40,885 bases of DNA from Nemertoderma westbladi (GCA_032718475.1 JAUCBJ010008266.1:1-40885); one strand, 5' to 3'; numbered from the stretch's first letter, positions 21,801-33,690 are shown. Notes: generated from the letters alone by a model not told the origin. Made by a program: numbers and translations.

Positions 21801-22295
21801 CAGTTGAAACTGTTGAGGCCTTCGAGTCGAGCATCTTGATAAATATACTGAAAATAGCTGTAAAACTGAAAAAGGCCTTTGCGCAGCATATGAAATGCTT
21901 TGAAACTATTAAGGTCCCCACTGCAGCACTGGTAATATTGGCCTAGGCCGTTTATATTAATATGGTAGTTAATAATGGTAGTTATAATATACATAACAGA
22001 CATTCTATTCCTGACAGCCTGTATTTGCATTCAGCTGATATCCCTTTGATCCTCAGGCTGTCAGGTATGTAGGTAGCAGGGTTGTCATCGTTGCATATCA
22101 TTAATTTATTGCTGTTTTTTGTCCATATTTTATAATATACCTAGTTAATGTTTATAGCAATGTTGGGTGTACCATTACCATACCTCTGGAATAAGCACCT
22201 GCAATCAAAAGAATATGTTTGAGAAACTGGATGACCATGCAAACATGACACTGTAACTCTAGACTTAATGTCTTTGAGCTTTAACTTCATATCGA
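21801..22295. other. Likely 5' region of the PLC beta gene
   Basis: The satellite fades out near 21800. The next 500 bases lead to the PLC beta start codon at 22296 and should include 5' untranslated sequence. I see no convincing TATA box or initiator. An upstream non-coding exon, if any, cannot be recognised from sequence. Confidence 0.4.
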
Positions 22296-22464
22296 ATGGC
22301 TAAACTTTACGACTTTCAGTGGGTTATTCCCGTACCAGAGGAGCTGCAAAAAGGAGTTATCCTAGATCGATGGGATCAAAGTGAAAGTAGCATTGAGACA
22401 AACTGTTTAGTGAAAGTTGATGAGTTTGGCTTCTTTATTTACTGGAAGAGCGAGGGCAAAGAAG
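22296..22464 (+). CDS. PLCB4: Phospholipase C beta 4-type, coding exon 1
   Basis: The ATG at 22296 opens MAKLYDFQWVIPVPEELQKG, closely matching the start of the PLCB4/NorpA proteins, and the exon ends with VKVDEFGFFIYWKSEGKE before a consensus donor GAAG|GTGAGT. It encodes residues 1-56 plus the first base of codon 57, the beginning of the N-terminal PH domain. Joined to the acceptor at 24902 it gives EGQVLECS, the expected family sequence across this boundary, which supports both splice sites. Codons here are not GC3-rich, unlike exons 2 and 3. Confidence 0.93.
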
Positions 22465-24901
22465 GTGAGTAGGCCTACCCTCTTGCCTCTACTCCTACTG
22501 ATATATATATATTATTTCTTTGAGAGGAAATTAGTAGTGGCCTTCACGGACTTTCATACAGCCATTCAGAGTCCTATGAATTATAAAAAACACAATATTT
22601 GCCAAAAAATAATTTACCGATTTGCTTTGCTGATGCCTTTTAAATGTTTATCTTTTTTCGAAATCATCTGTAGCAGTAGTAGGACCCAGTAGTAGCATCT
22701 TTCTAGTTTGGTTCCCAAAGACACCAAATTATTTTGAGGCCTGATCTCAATCTGTTTGTCATTTAATATATACTGTACGTACCGTCAAATGGGGATACTT
22801 GGGCCCTGTGGATAACATGGGCCATTTGACTTAAAATGACTTTCAATCAGTGAAAAGTTTGCTTTTTTTCCTTTTATAACACTGAAGCTTGTTAAATATG
22901 AGAAGCTGAATTATTTAGCCACATTTTACCACATTATTGAGCCCAGCCCTAGATTTAAAATTGCCGTTTTATGTCTTTTATGAATTTAACCTTTTAGAAA
23001 CATTATAATGGCCCAACTTACCCCGTTAAACATGTGTCTCCAATAACAGTACAATTTATTGACCCTTGGTCTGCCAATGGCAGACCAGGTTTTTTTTTTA
23101 ACATTATAATGGCTCAAGTTACCCCATTTAAGGGTCATTCATTATAGCCAGTTATATTAGATTACTAGTAAAATTAACAACTTTTTATACCTGATGGCAC
23201 AAGTAATAAGTTTCCCAGTTCCCCATGTCAAGGATACTTGGGCCTCATCAGTTTTAAAAAAATCGTATTAGCTTTCTGACAACAGAAGGTTAACTAACTC
23301 AAGCAAACTAAGAAAATATGTATTCTAATAGGTCTGATAAGCACAACAATAGCTTTAATTTAATAAAGCTGTGTTAGGTACCGTCACACCCCCTCCAAAT
23401 TTTGTATACTGGATACATTTTGCTATTTTTTCTACCGGTAAAATGTCCACGAACATGTTACATAGGCCCTATTCATTTATACGGTACCGGTAACGAAAAG
23501 GTTACAGAAATATTTATTCATTCTGGAACTTGTCGATAAGTTCATTTACAGGCACAAATATGTAAGCCCGACTTTAGCACCCGGTACAAGGTTATTTTTG
23601 TGGTCGATGCTAACAGGTACTTTTGTGTAAGGTTAGGTTGAGATTTATCATATTTTTGTGATGTTTTTTTGTAATCGATTTAAATTCATAACCATTCATA
23701 AATAATATATAGCAAAATGACTATCTGGTAAATTACATTTTTTGGGGAGGTGTAGTTACCGGAACACAACCTGCAGTATTGATAATGCGAATTAATTAAA
23801 CTGTAGTATTTGCAGTTCTGAACTATTGTTTATAATCCCTGTGCAATGATTCTAGAATGATAGATAATATGAATCTCCAAGAAATTTTAATTATTTTGTA
23901 AATTTAATACCGGTGGTACTAATAAGAGACTATAGAGTTTGTCCCGCAAAATTTGATGCAGTATTTTATTTTACCTAGGTATTTCTCACGTTGAAATATG
24001 AACGGAAATACAATGTATTGGTTTAACCCCGAAACTTATCTGATTAAAAATTATGCGAAAATTGCAAACGGTAGAACAGGGAATATAATATTACGTATTT
24101 ACATTATTACCTATTTATTGCAGATAGCCAATATTGGGTGGGACACTGACCTTATTAAATTAAAAGGATAGTTAATGGGTAAACAGATTACATGGTAGCC
24201 CCCCAGTACCTTTTCTGGTGCTCAAACACACATTTGCCGGTTGGAAGACCGGCGCTATAACCACCTGGCCCACTCATAAACAAACGCCTAATCCAGTAAA
24301 CCAGTAACCATTTAGGCATAATACTTAATTAGTTTCTATCCCATTATGGGTTAATGGCAATACTTAAACATTAGGCCTAGTTGATATAAATAGGTTATAT
24401 AAATACGGGTTATACTGTATACTGATATATATAGTACCATGAGAGCGGTTATTAGCCAATATGCCTAGATATAATGAATAGGTACCGGTAACTGAAAACA
24501 AACAACTAAACAGATCTAACAACCCTTTAATAACGTAAAGTAAATAAAAAAAAACAATAGATACAAGTTTCGAGAACGAGAAGGGCATAAGGAAGTTGAG
24601 CTGCGGGGAATGTCACGATTGGGGTACCGGTACCTATAAATTTAATGCAAAGTACAGAAGTATTTACAGTAGTGGCGGTCTAAACCCCAATTAAAACTGT
24701 CATGTAACCCTAACCCTAACACATAATCTAATATATAGTAAGCATTTGTTGTGTACTAAAAATATATAGATCATATGGGTTTCTCGTTTTATACCTCGAC
24801 ATATAGAACTCTATAGAACTCTGTTACTGTACTTGGCCGAACACATGCAATAACCAAGCCAACACACAACATTTATATAAATATATATGTTTAATTATCA
24901 G
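22465..24901 (+). other. PLC beta intron 1
   Basis: A 2.4-kb intron from GTGAGT to TATCAG. It holds direct repeats of GGATACTTGGGCC (about 22793 and 23233) with related CCCAACTTACCCCGTT and CAAGTTACCCCATTT words around 22780-23250, probably a transposon relic. It also has a tRNA-like sequence at 24194-24276 and a short AACCCTAACCCTAAC near 24707. No additional coding exon is evident. Confidence 0.8.
24194..24276 (-). repeat. tRNA-derived SINE-like sequence in intron 1
   Basis: On the minus strand it reads TGGGCCAGGTGGTTATAGCG (A-box-like), a CCGGTCTTCCAACCGG hairpin in the anticodon-arm position, and GTTTGAGCACC (B-box-like). The acceptor stem does not close, so I call it a tRNA-derived repeat. 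It differs in sequence from the pieces at 5811 and 31201, so several SINE families or separate tRNA relics are present. Confidence 0.55.
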
Positions 24902-25901
24902 GTCAAGTTCTCGAATGTTCCCAGCTGAACGACATCCGATACGGGGGGATTCCGCGAGACGCCAAGCAGCGGGTCGATCTGGAGGCGAGGCAATCCGACC
25001 TTGACGACAAGTCCTTCACGGTGTGCAGCGGCCTGGACCTGGTCAACATCACGTCGACCCACTTCGTAGCGGCGAACAACGAGACCCAGAAGAAATGGGT
25101 CAAGGGCCTCCGCAGGATAACCCACAACTACAAAGCCAACAACATCTGCCCCACGAAGCAGCTCAAGAAGCACTGGATGCGAATACAATACTCGGTGAAC
25201 GCGGACGGCCGGATCCCCGTGCGGAGTATAACCCGCACCTTCGCGTCCGGAAAGGCCGAGAGACTCCTATTCAAATCGCTCCAAGAATTGGGTCTACCCA
25301 ACGGGAAGAACGACGACATCAGTGTGGACGACTTCACCCTCGAGAAGTTCTACCAGCTTTATCATATAATCTGCCCGCGTTCCGATCTAGAGCATTTGTT
25401 TAACCAGTACAGTTCGGGGACACCCGCTGTGTTAACTCTCGCGAAAATGTGCGAGTTCCTAAACGATAAACAGCGGGATCCCCGGTTGAACGAGATCCTC
25501 TTCCCGTTCTGGACTAAACAGAAGGTGCGGGAGTGGATCATACAGCGGTACGAGACCGACAAGTTGAGCATCGAGCGGGACGAGATCTCCTTCGACGGCT
25601 TCGTCAACTACCTCATGTCGGACGACAACTGCCCCGTGTTCCTCGACCGGCTGGACATCTACCAGGAGATGGACCAGCCCCTCTCCCACTACTACATCAA
25701 CTCGTCGCACAACACCTACCTCGTGGGCCGCCAGTTCGGCGGCAAGTCCGCCGTCGATATGTACCGGCAGGTCCTCCTCTCCGGATGCCGTTGCGTCGAA
25801 CTCGATTGTTGGGACTCCAAGGGCGGCGACGAACCCATTATCACGCACGGGAAGGCCATGTGTACCGACATTCTATTTAAAGACGTTATTCACGCTATAA
25901 G
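24902..25901 (+). CDS. PLCB4: Phospholipase C beta 4-type, coding exon 2
   Basis: This 1,000-bp exon follows the acceptor TATCAG and ends at AG|GTGAGT, coding residues 57-390. It completes the PH domain (SGLDLVNIT..), then the EF-hand region ([16 protein letters not shown].. [13 protein letters not shown]) and most of catalytic box X. Catalytic residues are intact: His326-Asn327 in SSHNTY, Glu356 and Asp358 in CVELDCWD, and the second His at 372 in ITHGKA, matching the family residues that bind calcium and attack the PIP2 phosphodiester. The enzyme makes IP3 and diacylglycerol at the plasma membrane on activation by G alpha q. In vertebrates this region is cut into many exons; here it is one block. 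Third codon positions are almost all G or C. Confidence 0.97.
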
Positions 25902-28042
25902 GTGAGTCCTTAGTATGTTTCATTATATATAATTACTCATCCGAAATGGCACTTGGAATCAAGTTTCATGAAAAATCACACAAATCGCAGCAGCATATAA
26001 AAATATTCAGGCTACTTCTAGCGATCTGCGTGATAAACTACAATGTTGTTTCGTGAATTTCCATTACGACTTAAACTTCCTTCCCAAATCGTTTAATTTC
26101 TCTTTAAACTCGTGATTGCTTAGTGCCTCCGGTGTATTTTATATTTGTTTACATTCTGTGGACCGAATGAATTTGGACCTGCGCTCAAATTCAACACCAT
26201 TTATTTACCGTATACACAATCTACCATACTATGGCTAATCGTGGAGACAGCCCTGTGAGAAACCTCTTCCCAATAACTGCTTCCCGAAAAATCCATCTAA
26301 AATATTCGCTTTTCTCAGTAAAACTTGTAAAAAACTTCAATTATTGAACTACCAGAAGGTTTAAAATTAAATAACAACCGGTATTAACGTTGCATGCAAA
26401 CAGTGATCAGCTGGCTGAAGGAACGTGATTGGCCCAAGTTTATGGTGCTGCTTCCCAGCGGTTAGTTTGTCTGCGTACGTACGTACAATATGCATCTTGC
26501 TTCGTTTTATTGCCTCTATTTTTCCGTTTGGTATCTCACTCTACTCTATTGTAGTTTCCTGGATGGCCTGCGCTGTGCGCGCCGTGTCGCATACAGCGCG
26601 TCGGCCGGATGCCGATGAAGTGTCTACGGAAGGTTACTTTCTACTTAACCTGTACCTTGCTGCTCTTATTGCTGTTTAAATGGGGGTCCAATAGTTTACG
26701 AATCCTTTCAAGCTGTCAGTAAGATAGAATAGCGTTATCACTAACTATGAAACATTTGTAGTGCACTTTATTCTCAGCCGGCAAGGTAAAGTCGCCTTAC
26801 ATCCTAAAGGCGTTAGTTCTGGGGAATGTTAGGTCCTATTGCAACAAACTTGGCGTTAATTAATAGACGGTTACATTACATTTATTGTTAAGATTATACA
26901 ATTTGCTGTAGTTAATAGCCGTGGTTGTGCCGTTAATTACTCTGGTCTTGTATACAAACACAGTGGCTGAATCCTGAAGGTCGTTTATTTTTTTGTTATT
27001 AATTTAAACATCGTAATATTGGTAGTAGTGGGTGCGGGTGGAGAGACTAATAAAGGTTGTTCTAAAAATAGTATAATAATATTGTGGAAGGTCGTATATG
27101 ACTTTGGGTTGAACCAACGCGGCACTACTGTAGTCAGTATCGCGATATCAGGTTCACCCACTGCCGCCTGAGACTGTCTATATTCAATTATTCAGGTAGG
27201 ATGGCGGGATCTCTGGACTGGATGCCATCAAAATCTATCCCTTATAGGAAAATCGACGCAAATAGATTACATATATAACTTTAACCTGTTCTATGGACTT
27301 TATTTTATTGTTTTGATTAGAATAAGTGGCACAGTAATAACCTCATCTCCTTTCCCTGGTGACCTAACGGAACACTGTCTGTCCTACCTGTCTGTGTGTG
27401 TGTTTACTATAGTTTACAAACAGTCACACTCAATATATTATGTATTTATTCATCCATAGGTTATCCAACGAAGTATAAATCTACATTAGGTATAGAGGTA
27501 CTCCACCCTCCCCCCTCCCCTCCATGTCATATTCTCAGAGGAATTGTAATGTATAGTTTAAGGTTTCGATAACAATTCATTTTACTTATATCCGTGGATG
27601 TGTCATTCTTTCTGATTGAATATTAATCGAGCATTTTCTGATGACTTTACTGGCTAGCTTTTCGCCTTTATAAATTTAACAATACCGGTACTTATTAATT
27701 AAATGTATATGGTATGCCTTAGCTAATGCTGCTATTTATATTTTAAATGTAAGCTAAATTCTAACTTAATGGGATCACCCCTACTTTGAAAGTGACCCAA
27801 AGGGTGACTTAAGGTTGAGGCCAGCCTGTGCGTCACCGATTTGTTTTCTAATATCAAACAATTTCTAATTCGAATATATTTTATATCGGATTATATCGGT
27901 ATGTCGTTATAAAGTAATATATTATTTAACCCATTTTCATTCATATGACACTGTTGGCATAAGGTCTAATCTAATCAGTCACAAATTTGTAATACGTTAC
28001 TCAACTTAGTTGTGAGTAAATTATAAGCGGTCGTTGTTTATA

Positions 28043-28802
28043 GCAAGGCAACTGGCTTTGTGTCTCTCCCAGACCGTTGTAGCCAGGTTGTAGTGGTTGT
28101 AAACCATAAGTTACTGGCTTTGTGTCTCTCCCAGACCGTTGTAGCCAGATTGTAGTGGTTGTAACCTTAAGTTGCTGGATTTGTGTCCCCCATGTCGTTG
28201 TAGCCAGGTTGTAGTGGTTGTAAACCATAAGTTACTGGCTTTGTGTCGCTCCCAGGCCGTTGTAGCCAGGTTGTAGTGGTTGTAAACCATAAGTTACTGG
28301 CTTTGTGTCTCTCCCAGGCCGTTGTAGCCAGGTTGTAGTGGTTGTAAACCATAAGTTACTGGCTTTGTGTCTCTCCCAGGCCGTTGTAGCCAGGTTGTAG
28401 TGGTTGTAAACCATAAGTTACTGGCTTTGTGTCTCTCCCAGGCCGTTGTTGCCAGGTTGTATTGGTTGTAAACCATAAGTTACTGGCTTTGTGTCTCTCC
28501 CAGGCCGTTGTAGCCAGGTTGTAGTGGTTGTAAACCATAAGTTACTGGCTTTGTGTCTCTCCCAGGCCGTTGTAGCCAGGTTGTAGTGGTTGTAAACCAT
28601 AAGTTACTGGCTTTGTGTCTCTCCCAGGCCGTTGTAGCCAGGTTGTAGTGGTTGTAAACCATAAGTTACTGGCTCTGTGTCTCTCCCAGGCCGTTGTTGC
28701 CAGGTTGTATTGGTTGTAAACCATAAGTTACTGGCTTTGTGTCTCTCCCAGGCCGTTGTAGCCAGGTTGTAGTGGTTGTAAACCATAAGTTACTGGCTTT
28801 GC
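28043..28802. repeat. 62-bp satellite, about 12 copies
   Basis: The unit contains GTTACTGGCTTTGTGTCTCT, then CCCAGGCCGTTGTAGCCAGG, then TTGTAGTGGTTGTAAACCAT. Copies are nearly identical except for the first three or four, which are more diverged. A variant with GTTGTTGCCAGGTTGTATTG occurs at 28445 and 28693, 248 bp apart, so a block of four units was duplicated. A ladder of minus-strand 60-codon frames at 62-bp steps is a product of the repeat. Confidence 0.97.
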
Positions 28803-29318
28803 CACCATATCCATTATCCACTAATCGGAGCAAATGGCGAGATAATCTCTTTCAGTTATCGATTCGGTAAAGAAACGTACTGAATTACGCGATCAAATGC
28901 TATTTATTGTTCCCAAGGGGGAAATATAATTATTTAGCATTCTTTAGAATTGCAATATGCATGCATGCGAGTGCGAGACCACGTATATAGCCAGAGTGCT
29001 AACACCTTCAATGAGATGTGCACTTTAAACTACATCAAAGTTTGCAAGGTTTGCGAAAGTTTGCCAAAGCATCCTTCTCCCAAGTTGTATAAAATATACC
29101 TTTAATCCACTTTATAAATATTTTCAGCTATACTGATGTCTAATAAATACTTCAACCTAAAAATGTTACTTGTTTTTGTCTTTATAATCTCAACTTATAA
29201 GATGAGATTCTTAATATACTTATGCCTTACATTGTTCGTACGAACATACACAACATACTCATTTTATGTTCGATGCGTGTAACTGTAAACCAAGGTGTGC
29301 TAAATAACTATATTAGTA

Positions 29319-29371
29319 GATTATTATTACTACTTTTATTATTATTATTATTATTGATTATTATTATTATT
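29319..29371. repeat. ATT/TTA microsatellite
   Basis: Imperfect run of TTA/ATT triplets just upstream of PLC beta exon 3, within the last 170 bases of intron 2. It translates as poly-leucine in one frame, which has no significance. Confidence 0.85.
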
Positions 29372-29484
29372 AGATCATTATTACTACAATTAGTAGACCT
29401 TGGTACAAACATACATGTATTATATAGGATTATAGGTACATAAACGATATTCTAGAACTAATTATTTTTTTCTCTTGTTACTAG

Positions 29485-30883
29485 GGATACGGCTTTCGTC
29501 ACTTCAGATTTCCCTGTTATATTGTCCTTCGAGAACCATTGCTCCAAACCAATGCAACTGAAGATGGCCCAGTACTGTGAGGAAATATTCGGAGACCTGT
29601 TACTGAAGGATCTTCTACCGAACTTCCCGATCGCTCCCAATGTGGCGCTCCCGCCGCCAAACGCGCTCCGACGTAAGATCTTAATAAAAAACAAACGGCT
29701 GAACCCGGACGTGGAGCGGATCCAGTTGGAAGCCTACAGGAAGGGGCAGATGCTGTTGGAAGACGCGGAGGCAGCTGATAACCCCGAGGTCGTAGTCGAC
29801 AACCTGGAGGAGGCCCACCCCGAGATGAAACCTGTGGTCGCGGAGAAGAAAGAGGAGGAAGAAACCACTGAGGAGGACCCCCAGGCGGCGTTCGAGAGTT
29901 ACGTGTACCGCGGCGCGACGACCAACATCCACCCGCTCCTCTCCTCGCTCGTAAACTACGCCCAACCGGTCAAGTTCAGCGGTTTCGACGTCGCCGAAGA
30001 CAAGAACATCAACCACAACATGAGCAGCTTCGCGGAGACCAGCGCGATCGCCTTGCTCAAGACCTCCTGCATCGAGTTCGTCAACTACAACAAGCGCCAA
30101 CTCAGTCGGATCTACCCCAAAGGCAACCGGGTCGACTCCAGCAACTACATGCCGCAGATCTTCTGGAACACCGGCTGCCAGATGGTCTCGCTCAACTTCC
30201 AGACGCCGGACCTCGCCATGCAGCTGAATGCCGGCAAGTTTGAGTACAACGGAAACTGCGGTTACCTACTCAAGCCGGAGTTTATGCGACGCAAGGATCG
30301 CACGTTCGACCCGTTCTCGGAGACCCCGGTGGACGGCGTGATCGCGGCCCACTGCTCGGTGCAGGTTGTCTCGGGTCAGTTCCTCTCCGACAAGAAGATC
30401 GGCACCTACGTGGAGGTCGACATGTACGGACTGCCTACTGACACGATCAGGAAGGAGTTCCGCACACGGATGGTCCCCGGGAACGGACTCAACCCGCAGT
30501 ACAACGAGGAGCCCTTCGTGTTCCGCAAGGTCGTGCTCCCGGATCTCGCGGTCCTCCGGGTGGCCGTCTACGACGAGAACAACAAGATGATCGGGCAGCG
30601 AATCCTCCCTTTGGAGGGCCTCCAGGCCGGTTACCGACACGTGAGTCTGCGCACCGAGGGTAACTTCCCCCTCTCCCTCCCCACTATACTCTGCTGCATC
30701 GTGCTGAAGACTTACGTCCCCGACGGGTTCGGCGACTTCGCCGAGGCGCTCAGCTCGCCGCTCGCCTTCCTCTCCCAGGCCGAGAAGCGGGCCAAGCAAA
30801 TGGAAGCGATGGGGGTGGATGAGGCGGACGCTAACGTCAGCGTAACAAGCGTGGGTACCGGGAAGAAACGGGACCTTAAAAAG
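29485..30883 (+). CDS. PLCB4: Phospholipase C beta 4-type, coding exon 3
   Basis: The acceptor ACTAG precedes GGATACGGCTTTC; with the AG left from exon 2 this gives [13 protein letters not shown]. The exon encodes residues 391-856: the rest of box X with Glu406 in LSFENH, an acidic X-Y linker (about 480-524, EEEETTEED), box Y (about 535-655, [18 protein letters not shown] to [13 protein letters not shown].. GYLLKP), and the C2 domain (about 680-800, [19 protein letters not shown] to LKTYVPDGF). The acidic linker is the usual autoinhibitory element of PLC beta. The donor is AAG|GTTGGT, weak but in the phase that exon 4 requires. Reading through gives 30 extra residues and a stop at 30974-30976, a possible short isoform. 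GC content rises sharply inside the exon. Confidence 0.96.
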
Positions 30884-31116
30884 GTTGGTAATCACGTGAT
30901 ATTATTAGGGTTCTCTATAAAATCCGGAAGTGACGTCATAAATTGTAATTTAAGTTTATTAAAAAGTTACTTGTGACTTCCTTTTACATAACAGTAAAAA
31001 TTAAAGTTAACCATATCCGATTGTGACCTCTTAATGTGAATAAACATAAAACAATTGGTTTCAATTTTTAATTTTTATAAATAAATTGGAGTTGAGCTGT
31101 TATTGCAACAAATTGT

Positions 31117-31768
31117 AATTAAAGGTGTAATATTATGGTTTTGTTCAGAAATATAAAAAATGAGAAAGCGCGTCACCGGCAGAAATATAAAAAATGAGAA
31201 AGCGCGTCACCGGGGTTTGAACCATCGCTATACGTACGTTTCAGCCTATCAGGCCTCATCAGTAGCGCTAACCAGTTCAGCCACGTGTCCCTGACATTCA
31301 CTATCCCACCTAATCCACTTTTATTGAACAGGCAGTCTTAAGTTGCATATCCTATCTCTAACAGCGGACCTACCGGCCTCAAGTATGTTAGAGTGAAACA
31401 GGAGGAAAGTACAAATAAATAAATATACAGCTCGGGTATTGCTGCCAGGATATATTATATAAATAAATTGGAGATGTGCTGTTAATGCAACTGTAATTAA
31501 AGATGTAATATTATGGGTTTGTTCAGAGGTGGAAAAAATGAGAAAGCGCGTCACCGGGGGTTGAACAGGCAGTCTTAAGCGACTGCCTGTTCAATAAAAG
31601 TAGATTAGGTGGGATAGTGAATATCAGGGACAAGTGGCTGAACTGGTTAGCGCTACTGATGAGGCCTGATAGGCTGAAATGTACGTATAGCGCTGGTTCA
31701 ACCCCCGGTGACGCGCTTTCTCATTTTTTCCATTTCTGAACAAAACCATAATATTACATCTTTAATTT
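31117..31768. repeat. Inverted pair of tRNA-derived SINEs
   Basis: The left copy (31201-31292, minus-strand sense) and right copy (31627-31717, plus-strand sense) both contain the A box TGGCTGAACTGGTTAGCGC and the B box GGTTCAAACCCC or GGTTCAACCCCC, typical of a serine/leucine-type tRNA head. The arms extend beyond the tRNA part: AATTAAAGGTGTAATATTAT on the left faces ATAATATTACATCTTTAATT on the right, about 190-220 bp per arm. A third partial copy (31495-31570) and a 30-bp palindrome at 31563-31592 (GAACAGGCAGTC, then GACTGCCTGTTC) lie between them. The pair would fold as a hairpin in the pre-mRNA. Confidence 0.85.
31146..31213. repeat. 34-bp tandem duplication inside the left SINE arm
   Basis: CAGAAATATAAAAAATGAGA through CGCGTCACCGG occurs at 31146 and again at 31180 with no change. 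The right arm has only one copy, so the duplication arose after the inverted pair formed. Confidence 0.95.
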
Positions 31769-32787
31769 TTATTGCAGTGGCCCCAAGATTTGTCATGACG
31801 TCATAATTGTAGGTCGGTATTAAACTGGACGCAGTGAGCAATGACGTCAATCGCGTATTTGACGTTTACAATGTTTATTAATTTATTTTTAGTGACTCTT
31901 TTTATGGCTCATTTTATTTCCCTTGCTTGCCCGTCACAATTGTTGCTGCCCAATCTGCCCACGTCATTCAACTTTGATGTAATTTATTTTTCAGGCTGTA
32001 ATATAGATTACTGATCAAAGGCTATTATTTCTCTATTATAAATTCATTAAATCTACAATGAGGGAATTATTTCATTTCTAAAGCCTTTAATGAGACGGTA
32101 ATTCATACACTAACCATATGGCTTGTTATCAACATAGGTTGTATAGTATACCCTGGCCCAATCTGCCCCCCCCCCCCCCCCCCCACCCTTCGTAATAATT
32201 ACCATACCGCGGGTCGCGTCAATAATACCCCTCATGTTATACGGCCGGATTCACCCGAATAAAACCAAGCCATAGTGACATAATTACCCACCGGTAGGTA
32301 TACTCCTACCTGTAGGGATAGGCGCAGTGTTTTCGCGCGAGTTTTAATGAAACAAGAAAGATTTGATGACAGGCGAGAAAGAATATTGGATGCGATGAAT
32401 TATGGCGTTTGTGTGCTGGATAAGTTAACGCGCGCCGGTAAGCTTAGCCCAAAGGGCAGTGTGCATTGATTCGTACTTCCTTGGTAATCATACAGTCCTT
32501 CCTTTAGGATATACTGTCTTACATCGGAGCTTCCAGCATCGACAATAATGGTAGCATGTCTTACTGTGTTCAGATTTTCAGCTAATTTATCACTCTTTGT
32601 ACCTGGTATTACCCGCCAAAATTATTAATCTCTTGCGTTGGATAAATACACAGTTGGATATGCCCGTCTAGCATGTAGGGCGTAGGCAGACATTATATGT
32701 GGGGTGGGGCATTACGCAGACAATCATTATGTACACGTTGTTTGCAAACAGTACACGACCGACAATCCAAGATGGACGACTTTATTA

Positions 32788-32900
32788 TCACGGTCTTCTA
32801 CTTTATACCACTGACTGCTGCTTTACATCACGCACTACTACTTTAAACCACTGACTGCTACTTTACCCCACTGACTGCTGCTTTACATCACGGGCTACTA
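32788..32900. repeat. Short imperfect array resembling the 44-bp satellite
   Basis: Five units of about 20-22 bp: CTACTTTATACCACTGACTG, CTGCTTTACATCACGCACTA, CTACTTTAAACCACTGACTG, CTACTTTACCCCACTGACTG, CTGCTTTACATCACGGGCTA. The core CTACTTTACACCACTGACTA of the 44-bp satellite, starting 900 bases downstream, is the same sequence, so this may be its seed or an older relic. Confidence 0.85.
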
Positions 32901-33222
32901 TGTGTATGTTTGTATTTATAGACCATAAATGAATAACAAAAATAACACATAATTAAATAAACAATTGAATCTGAACATAGTCTTGCGAAGAGATAATTTT
33001 TACAGATGATTCAGACAATTGATATTTACAGTTGAACTGATGATACGGACACACATGATACAAGACATGCAGTATATGGGACATTCGAAGGCCGCAACAC
33101 AGTCGAATAGACATAGAGCAAACAACACGGTGGACTGAACATACCGATATAAACAAACAACAATGTGAAATAAACAATCAAACATTATACTAGACGTAGA
33201 AGAGGAAGTATCTACCATGGGC

Positions 33223-33315
33223 AAAGTCAACAAAAAGACAAACAACAGATTACAAAGTCAACAAAGAGATAAACAACAGATTACCAAGTCAACATAGAGA
33301 CAAACAACATATTAT
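33223..33315. repeat. 31-bp tandem repeat, three copies
   Basis: AAAGTCAACAAAAAGACAAA, AAAGTCAACAAAGAGATAAA and CAAGTCAACATAGAGACAAA start at 33223, 33254 and 33285, each followed by CAACAGATTA or a variant. Confidence 0.9.
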
Positions 33316-33374
33316 TACATATTATTATCAATGATGTCAATAATCATTAATGGAGTCTTGCATGATGATCACGT

Positions 33375-33690
33375 CATATAAATATGTACTTACACATGAG
33401 TTCCTTGCATGTTGGTCCTAATAAAGAATCTCTAAAATATATAATAATAATAAATTAATACTTACATATGTATAAATATGTACTTACATGAGTTCCTTGC
33501 ATGTTGGTCCTAATAAAGAATCTCTAAAATATATAATAATAATAAATTAATACTTACATATGTATAAATATGTACTTACATGAGTTCCTTGCATGTTGGT
33601 CCTAATAAAGAATCTCTAAAATATATAATAATAATAAATTATTAATACTTATACTTACCTATGCGTAAATAAATTTCTGTACACACATAA
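33375..33690. repeat. 92-bp tandem repeat, three copies plus tail
   Basis: GAGTTCCTTGCATGTTGGTC starts at 33398, 33490 and 33582, exactly 92 bp apart, with AATAAAGAATCTCTAAAATA in each unit. The last unit fades into ACACACATAAATTAATACTT copies leading to the 44-bp satellite. Confidence 0.93.

Larger units (their letters stand above)
25902..29484 (+). other. PLC beta intron 2
   Basis: A 3.6-kb intron from GTGAGT to TTACTAG. It holds a CpG-richer patch with an open frame at 26425-26679 that matches nothing I know, a MITE-family fragment near 27300, the 62-bp satellite (28043-28802) and an ATT microsatellite (29319-29371). CGTTGCATGCAAACAGTGAT at 26388 recurs in similar form at 40723, so it marks another dispersed repeat. 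No extra exon is evident: residues 390 and 391 join without a gap. Confidence 0.85.

Noticed and set aside
24706-24722. Interstitial telomere repeat (CCCTAA)n
   Set aside because: Only about two and a half units are present; this length is expected by chance in 40 kb of AT-rich DNA and flanks show nothing telomeric.
24898-25848. Several open frames on both strands over PLC beta exon 2
   Set aside because: They are shadows caused by the GC3-rich codons; only the frame with PH, EF-hand and X-box motifs is conserved.
26425-26679. 84-residue hydrophobic frame in intron 2
   Set aside because: No known motif, and it lies next to a repeat word shared with 40723. It could be a transposon fragment but I cannot support a gene.
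28001-28786. Series of 60-residue minus-strand proteins starting MVYN
   Set aside because: Identical frames at 62-bp steps are a by-product of the satellite period.
30266-30895. 209-codon minus-strand frame over exon 3
   Set aside because: Antisense shadow of the C2-coding sequence, with a composition (many His, Glu, Val, Leu) typical of reversed GC-rich codons.
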